Assembly (NCBI RefSeq): GCF_036324505.1
Contig: NC_086366.1
Coordinates: 10,719,927 to 10,783,926, forward strand
Length of the DNA: 64,000 bases
Direction of reading: 5' to 3'
DNA from: Eleginops maclovinus
Taxonomy: Eukaryota; Chordata; Actinopteri; Perciformes; Eleginopidae
Part shown: positions 57,573 to 64,000 of the stretch, one piece after another
How positions within the stretch are numbered: position 1 is the first letter of the stretch
How the letters are laid out: the number at the start of each line of letters is the position of its first letter
Translations under genes and position numbers: made by a program
The notes under the pieces: model-generated
What the model saw: the letters and a program-made list of their open reading frames with translations, nothing else
Told to the model about the DNA's origin: nothing
Databases searched by the model: none

Positions 57573-59233
57573 TTTATTACCAGTACAAAAAAGAAAAAAA
57601 GAAAAAGAGAAACCAAATATATTAAACTTGATACAAGCATTACCAACTCAAAGTCCTCTATAAATATGTTAAAATAAATTAAAGAAATTAATTTACTAAA
57701 GATGATCAGCTTACACTAAACAAGCCTTAAACATGTTCACCAAAAGGCAATTTTAAATAAACCAGTAACAGCACAGTATCTGTTCTAACCAACTATGTCT
57801 TAAACACACAAAACAACTGAGCAACATTTGTAAGACACTAAGCATACATACACTAACCCTACAGAATACTGGATCTAGCTCAGTAAGGCAACGGACCGGG
57901 GTGCACGGTTCACATTCATGTGCCGAGGAACGCTACACATTCATAACAGCACAAAGCCGTAACAGGAATAATTAACACTGACTGAGAGATGAAAAACAAT
58001 TGGGTGAGTCACAAAAGATAAATACTTTTAAAAAACCTTACACCAGTGCTGCCTGCCGGGAAAAAGGGGGGGGGGGAAATCACTCTTGGGAATGTTTGCA
58101 TTAAGATAATCTAAATTTACATACAAGCATCTTAAAGTTGTAAGGAAAAAAGCAAGGGTTTAAACAGGACTGGCGTGAATTGTTCCCTTTACTTGATCAA
58201 ACTTTTTTTCAAGAAAATGTGCCAGAATAAGATTTAGAGTAACGCAATTGCATCTCATTCACATTTTCTTGGTCTATCCTTTGACTCATGTTTTTAAATA
58301 CCCACCATTTGTGCTGAACCCCAGAATATCAAAGCTCAAAAGTTACTGATATGTCGCTAACATTGGATTTAACAAAGTATGATAACGTCCACTTGGTTTT
58401 CTGTTAAGCTCAAACCGGGTTTCCCCCCTCTTCCTCCTGTAGGTTAAATTTGGTCTTTTGGCACTTAACTGGTAGCAGTTTGTCAATAATGAACAAGACA
58501 CAAAAGGAACACTTGTATTCATCTGAACAACAGAGGGACCTGAACTTACGCTAAGCTAAGACTAAATAAAATTACTCCCACCCCATCCACACATCAATCC
58601 GAACGAACAAGCAAATATTGTTTCACACATGACCTGGTAAATAACGCAACAGGCACGTTGTTTAAAAACTTAACATTCAGGTTGGAGGCCAGTGATTTAA
58701 ATGTAACCTCAGACTCTAGAGCTATAAGGAAAAAACAGTTTCACCAGCTTATAGATACGACAATGTGAACCGTTAAAGGAAAATCCAATTCCAAAACATT
58801 AAGTTACACTGTGTTTGAACCACCATAATCAAAATGTCTGAACTACAAAAGATGTCTTTGGCTTTGTTACATTCTTTAGCGAGTCAGTCAGATGATGTTA
58901 AAATGTAATAAAAAAATGGTGTGGTGGAACTCAACAACAAGCGGCACAAAAGCCAATCACACTGTGATTACAACATTTTTGTCTAAATTTGCCATGTCAA
59001 CATACTAATTTGGTAAAGCATCAATTGCTCCCAGCGCTGTTTCAGTGGAAACACGGAATTCGTTTTCTGCATCACTTTAGCTCCCCCCCTTACAGATATG
59101 ACAGCGACATTTTAGCCACTTAAATCTAAGAGGCAAATCTCTCCGTCCGTCAGTCACAAAGTCTTTGTTTCCTTTAATGCCACGCAGGTGCGTGTATGCA
59201 ATATGTATGTTTGTGTTCACAGCACACTGCAGC
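57573..59233 (-). terminator. zfp36: zfp36 3' UTR with poly(A) signal and AU-rich elements
   Basis: On the minus strand the zfp36 stop is followed by about 1.66 kb of AT-rich non-coding sequence ending at AATAAA (57573-57578). Two UAUUUAU heptamers, the preferred tristetraprolin core, occur in this strand (complement of 57660-57666 and 58018-58024), with further AUUUA pentamers. Tristetraprolin is known to destabilise its own mRNA through such sites. Confidence 0.65.
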
Positions 59234-61960
59234 CTAAATGCTGAATCCAGTAGCATCCTCTGGAACGGAGAGCTGACTGAACACTGCTAGTCGTCTGCCA
59301 TTAGCATCAATAATGCCACCGCAGGGTTCAGAGCCACTGAGCGAGCTGACAGAGCTGCTCCCATCCTGGTCCTGGTCCGACAGCGAGGTATAGGACAGAC
59401 TTCGGGCACCCAGTGGCCCCGGAAACACCTCTGTAGCACTTGGACTCTGCCTCAGGGTAGGGGAGGCATTCGGAGACAGCCCACATGGAGAACAGCCGGA
59501 GTCTGGGGAAGGCAGGAATGGAGACTGAGGATCTGCTGCAGGGGCCTGGACCATGGGGGGTTGTAACTGTTGGACAGGGGAGGCCTCAAAGGCAGAGTCC
59601 ATCTCCAGGAAGGCATGAGAAAGGAGGTCAGTAATGTCAGCGCAGGAAGGAGGCGAGGCCGATGGAGCATGTGTGAAGGAAGCTGTGGCAGGAGGAGGTT
59701 GAGCATTAATGGTAGGCTGAAAAGCTGGCTGGGGGGTAGAGGGAAACCCAGCAAAGCTGAAGCTATGTCTGACAAGAGGAGGCCTGTGCGAGCAGAAGGA
59801 GCCAGGTGGCTGCTGGGGAATGCTTGAGGAGGAGGATGAAGAACACGAGGAGGAACGAGACAAGGAGTGTTTAATTTCTTCCTCATTGTTATGGACAAAG
59901 TGGCAGCGCATTCCATAGGGGCAGAAGCCAATAGTGTGAAACGTGCGGCACGGCTCAGTTTTGTATTTTGGATGTCTGTTAAGATCACGCAGCTCATCTA
60001 GCCCGTGAGCAAACTGGCACTTCCCACCGTACTTGCACAAGCCGCTCTCATTGAAAGACCGACACAGTTCGGTCTTATAGCGTGCTGAGGAAGAGGAAAC
60101 CGATGAGGTGGAAGAGGAGGAGCTGGTGTTCAGTGCAGGGGGGCTGATGTCACTTGGGGAGTGCATCATGTCAGTCCCGGGCCAGCCTAGACCTGCCGCT
60201 AGGGTGCTGCCGGTCTCTACCATGCTGATGGATCGTTGGGCAAGGAAGCTGGGCTTTCCCCATTGGTTGGTATCGGCGGTCTGGGTGGGCAGAGGACTTT
60301 CTGACTGCTGCCCCCATTGGCTGGAGTTCAGAAATACACTGTCTGAAGAATCAGTGGGAAGGCAGGAGAGAGACGACAGGGAAAATGATAAGTTGCTCCG
60401 TGGCTGCCCAATGCATCCTGGGGATCTCATGGCCTGACTGAGGGATGGTAGTAGTCCGTTATGCTCCCTCAAGTCCAGATTGAGTAATTGCTTTTAAAAA
60501 GAAAACAGAGAACACAACATTAGTCAATACAATCTAACATTAATGTTGAGTGAGTCATGGTTTATTTAATCTATGTTGCATTATTCGATGTCCATCAATT
60601 ATCGTTAATTTCTATACACTGACATCTGTTGACATGCAAACAGTTGGAAATGCTTTCTGATGCAACATCAACGCAGTGTAAACAGTTCAGAAATGTACCT
60701 TAATAGTCTTGTAAAAAAAAACACAGATTAGAGGACTATTAGAAATATTTGGCCACAAATAAATGCCTAATTGAAAAATAGTGATTGAAAAAAAAATCAT
60801 AACATTTGCTGTGCATTGCTTCGAATTACAGTGAAACCGTCCTATTTCCTGAGGTGGTAGAAGTACTCAGATCTTAGCTATATATAAGTTAAAATAGAGT
60901 ACCTAAGAGTAGGAATACAAGCAAAAGTCCTGCAATCAAAATGTTACTGAAGTAAAGGTAATTGCATCCAAATAATGAACCAAAACTAAAAGTAGTTCTA
61001 GAGAATGGTCCATTTCAGAGTTATCTATCTATCTATCTTGATTATTGATGTATTATCAAAGATGGTAAAGGTGCAGCTCATTCGAATGACTTGGTATACT
61101 GCAGGTTAGCGTGTGAATTTAATCCAGTTGTGTTGATTTATTTATGTTTTGATTTCATGTCAAATAAGTAATAAAAATCTGTTAAGTAACTAAAAAGGTA
61201 CAAAATAAATGCAGTGGAGTAAAAGTACACAAGTTAGCTCGAAATTGTCGTGGAGTACAAGCACAGTGGGAAATGGAAATACTAAAGTAAGTAGGCTACA
61301 AGTCCCTCAAAATTGTACTTCAGTACTTTTGTCAATCTACTTACTAACTTTACACTACTGCCTATTTCTGACACAAATATTTGTATTTAACCTCGTTTGT
61401 TAACATGTTCCTATGTGAATTTAAACTTACTTGCATCCAGTGAATTAAACATGTTTTCATGCTATAAACGCAGCTTGATGAATTATCGACTTTTGGTTGT
61501 TAGGCGCAAATTCTCACGTTAAACTGACGGTGATATTTTGATTCGAATTGTTGGCGTTCTGTACCGTTAGTAGTCTAGTAAGCCTTAATCTAAAACACTG
61601 AATTATTAGGGCCCATGTTGCATCGTTACACCAACTTCAACAATAGTCTTACAGCTCTCTGAACGAGTTAGCTTTCAGTTTAGCACACTTTGAAAGCAGA
61701 TTTGTTTTTAAAGAGCTTGAAAAGTCCACAAATAAACAGAAACAACATGGTTAACTACACAACAGTATCCGCTAAACACAATTTAAACTACGCAGAGCTA
61801 TCAGCGTAACGTTAGCAGTGCAGATAGCAGGCTAAAGTTAACCCCCTCCCCTTCATGAACCCAGCAACTTTTGCTCCGCTTAACTTTCTCTGCGCTCTCC
61901 GTTTACCTTGCACATCATCTCTTCCAAGTCGGCGAACTGGTTTAGGGGGAAAGAGGGCAT
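59234..61960 (-). CDS. zfp36: Tristetraprolin, tandem CCCH zinc-finger mRNA decay activator
   Basis: Binds UAUUUA elements in cytokine and immediate-early mRNAs and recruits the CCR4-NOT deadenylase. Two coding exons on the minus strand: 61960-61907 (MPSFPLNQFADLEEMMCK) and 60490-59234, 436 residues. Finger 1 has C161, C170, C176, H180 and finger 2 has C199, C208, C214, H218, both C-X8-C-X5-C-X3-H with the family 18-residue linker. Before finger 1 is RYKTEL; before finger 2 is KYKTEP, with Pro replacing the usual Leu. TTP rather than ZFP36L1/L2 is indicated by two likely MK2/14-3-3 regions, QRSISMVE (near residue 107) and RHSFSFAGFP (near 260), resembling human RSTSLVE and RQSISFSGLP. The C-terminal RRLAVFSQLSVPE (residues 417-429) matches the CNOT1-binding motif. 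The two-exon structure with a very short first coding exon is typical of the family. Confidence 0.92.
60848..61345 (+). mobile_element. Common teleost interspersed repeat in the zfp36 intron
   Basis: Starts GGTGGTAGAAGTACTCAGAT and contains AAAAGTCCTGCAATCAAAAT, TAAAGGTGCAGCTCA, GTGGAGTAAAAGTACA and, near its end, CTCAAAATTGTACTTCAGTA. I recognise these as parts of a very abundant repeat of percomorph genomes, probably a non-autonomous DNA element. No coding capacity. It lies in the single intron of zfp36 (60491-61906). Confidence 0.7.
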
Positions 61961-62145
61961 TTTGCTTAGTTATCAAAAGTTTCGTCCCGTCTGCCCCCGC
62001 ACTCATAGAAGTGGGCAACTCGCTTGCATGAGTTGGTCAGAAGTTTCTAGTTACGCGGTGCTAAACAAGCCCAAGACCCGGACCACGTGTGGATTTAAAA
62101 CCTAATACTGCATTTAGCTCCTCCCTCGTCGCTGTGAGTCAGCCG
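61961..62145 (-). promoter_or_regulatory. zfp36: zfp36 core promoter
   Basis: Reading the minus strand: a consensus AP-1 site TGACTCA (62135-62141), then a TATA-like TTTTAAAT (62094-62101), then a perfect E-box CACGTG (62084-62089). The predicted start would be near 62068, about 110 nt before the start codon. TATA plus AP-1 fits an immediate-early, growth-factor and stress-inducible gene. A consensus CRE lies farther upstream (62754-62761). Confidence 0.6.
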
Positions 62146-62149
62146 AAAG

Positions 62150-64000
62150 TTGTTTTCACCAGTCCCTAAACTGTATGAAAGTGATCTACCCGGCTCAGTG
62201 AAAAGTCGTTTTATTTATCCTATTTAATTCCTCTAATATGAAAGACAGCCTTGTCTTTCTTTATCTTTTGGAGTCATTCCTCTAAGCATTTTCCTACGTT
62301 ATAAAGTTTGTTTCAAGGCGCAACACATATATAGGTGAAAATAGACCCTTATAGCCTTATTCATTTTTTACTGCAGCCAACGTTCTCCAGACACCTTTAA
62401 CACCATTGTGGTTAAACAATGGCCTGGTATAAAAGGCCTATTAGCCTACAGAAATACCATAGTTTATTGTGAGGATTTGTTAAGTTTTCCATTTAAAAAA
62501 GTAGCCTACATGTTGCCACCCATTTGTTTCCTCTACATGCCAAGTCACAGACCATATCACTGATCTTACCAGCAGTTGTGTCTAATGTCAGACTTGATAT
62601 CAAAACAGTTAACCTAATGCAACGTTAGCTTTCAGCCATTTCCCCGACTCTTTATGATAATATAGATGCTGATAAAGCTCCTAGGTTACAACTAGCTAAG
62701 CTTTTTAGATAAAAGTATGTTATACCAGGTAGTCACGTATTGCTTGGGCTATGTGACGTCATATGTTTTATTTAATTTAATTTAATTTGTTCATTTCAAA
62801 GGACATATGAGATGTCAATGTTGTAAACCAACTAAATATAGATGATTACAAATTCCATACTATGTAGATTGTAAAAACTGAAAAGCAGACAAAAGCATGA
62901 AAAAAAGTCAAACAAGGGCCAAAAAGTGAACACATTTAGAAGACAGGAAGACTGAAGACAAGAGTAGCTTAAATAGTATGGAGACATCCTAGCCATATGA
63001 GACAGACAAGGAGGAGTGAAGTCTTTGATTTCCAAGGTAGATGTGTGAAAAATAACACTGCAGAGCAATGAGAATATCTGACAGTCCCACTCAGATCTCA
63101 CGCAGGTTTGTTCCTCTTTTGTTCTTCAAGAACCAAAAAAGTCAGGTTACCCGTCCCTAAACTTAAAATGACTGATCACGACCCAATGTATAACTGAATG
63201 CCCAGCCTGAAACAATGTCAAAGTGTGCACTGACAATAAGAGTCTCTAACTCCTAACGTATAACTGGTAAGACATTTGGTCCACACAAAGACAGAGTTTC
63301 AAGTAGACACGCATACCCAAAGGTCTGCCAGGAGTGAAGTTGTGACACCTCAGGGATTGTAAAGAGGATTGCAACAGCATGCCCAGTAGCCTGACAAGAT
63401 GGCAAACAATTGGCTCCAGCTAAGCGAAAAAAAAAACAGCTTTGAGTTTTCCTGTACAGTTCAGTGTTACCAGTGGCGAGATTTAGGGTTTTGTATTATC
63501 ACTCGGGCAGTTCTTAAACTGAGAATGTAAGAACATATGGTTAAATTAAAAGCTCCAACTTCAATTAAAGACTTTTTTGAAAAGAGGTTAGGGAATATTC
63601 TCACAGGATAGTTGTCAGACAAAGTATTTAAAGAAAATAGAAGAATATCAGAAATTAATCAAGAAGGTGTAGTCTATAAATGAAAGTTTAAAGATGCTGG
63701 GCCTTCCCTCCGAGAAACAACTGTGAACATTTTATAAACGAGCACATATCTCTAAACCCCTTAGAAAGATGACTACAGCTGAGAACAAAGCCTGCCAAAA
63801 AAAGTTTTGCTTTGGTCTAGCCAAGTGGTCACCATTAAGTGTGTGTGTTTGTGTGTATACATGCTTTTATGTGTTTAACAGAGGGTCTCAAAACCCCATC
63901 CTCCTCTCTCCTTTAATGATGTAAAGTTATCGATCCACTCTTGCAGCCTAAAGCTTTTCTCAGCCAGATGTGTTTGGACTTGTGTGATTTGTATATGAAG
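62150..64000. other. Region upstream of zfp36, nothing coding recognised
   Basis: AT-rich DNA without a recognisable exon. A consensus CRE, TGACGTCA (62754-62761), lies about 790 bp upstream of the zfp36 start codon. The minus-strand frame 62832-63101 has no domain or coding bias. The next gene must begin outside the window. Confidence 0.55.

Noticed and set aside
59452..59997. 181-codon minus-strand frame and 59570-59827, 60108-60437 plus-strand frames
   Set aside because: Alternative-frame shadows of the GC-rich zfp36 second exon.

Overview
The window is vertebrate genomic DNA, almost certainly from a ray-finned (teleost, probably percomorph) fish. Genes have many small exons with GT-AG introns, the intergenic DNA is AT-rich, and there are many very long (CA)n/(GT)n microsatellites. 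A repeat of a type common in percomorph genomes (starting like AGAAGTACTCAGATC) occurs at about 60848-61345. Species cannot be fixed from the sequence.

Layout: (1) 1-5.9 kb, gene-free with microsatellites. (2) 6.9-21.5 kb, plus strand: hhipl1, a secreted hedgehog-interacting-protein-like protein (signal peptide, folate-receptor-like domain, GSDH beta-propeller, Thr-rich stalk, SRCR domain). Fourteen coding exons join in frame to 970 codons plus a stop. An alternative terminal exon gives a 787-residue form with a hydrophobic, GPI-signal-like tail instead of the SRCR domain. (3) 26.7-46 kb, plus strand: a cluster of three genes or ORFs encoding tiny single-pass membrane proteins that share the signature of the human TUNAR/BNLN microprotein. 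They lie at 36578-36745 (55 aa), 37538-37660 (40 aa) and 44859-45715 (63 aa, two coding exons, with CRE and TATA motifs upstream). Large candidate non-coding exons lie upstream (26.8-29.4 kb). (4) 46.3-50.3 kb: bloc1s3 (minus, 195 aa) and trappc6 (plus, 163 aa) in head-to-head orientation over an interval carrying two inverted TCATGTGA (MITF/TFE-type) motifs. (5) 57.5-62.1 kb, minus strand: zfp36 (tristetraprolin; 436 aa, two exons) with a long 3' UTR and an immediate-early-type promoter. (6) 62.2-64 kb: nothing recognised except one consensus CRE.

The genes do not form a pathway. hhipl1 concerns extracellular hedgehog signalling, the TUNAR-like proteins probably act in ER/calcium handling in neural cells, bloc1s3 and trappc6 in endosome-lysosome and ER-Golgi trafficking, and zfp36 in AU-rich mRNA decay. 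From memory, human HHIPL1 and TUNAR are on 14q32 while BLOC1S3, TRAPPC6A and ZFP36 are on 19q13, so the window joins two related human regions. The most novel item is the three-member TUNAR-like cluster: one member is only 40 codons and would be missed by usual ORF cut-offs, and one has its own likely cAMP-responsive promoter.

All exon boundaries were read by eye from splice consensus and frame continuity. No alignment, RNA or database search was run.
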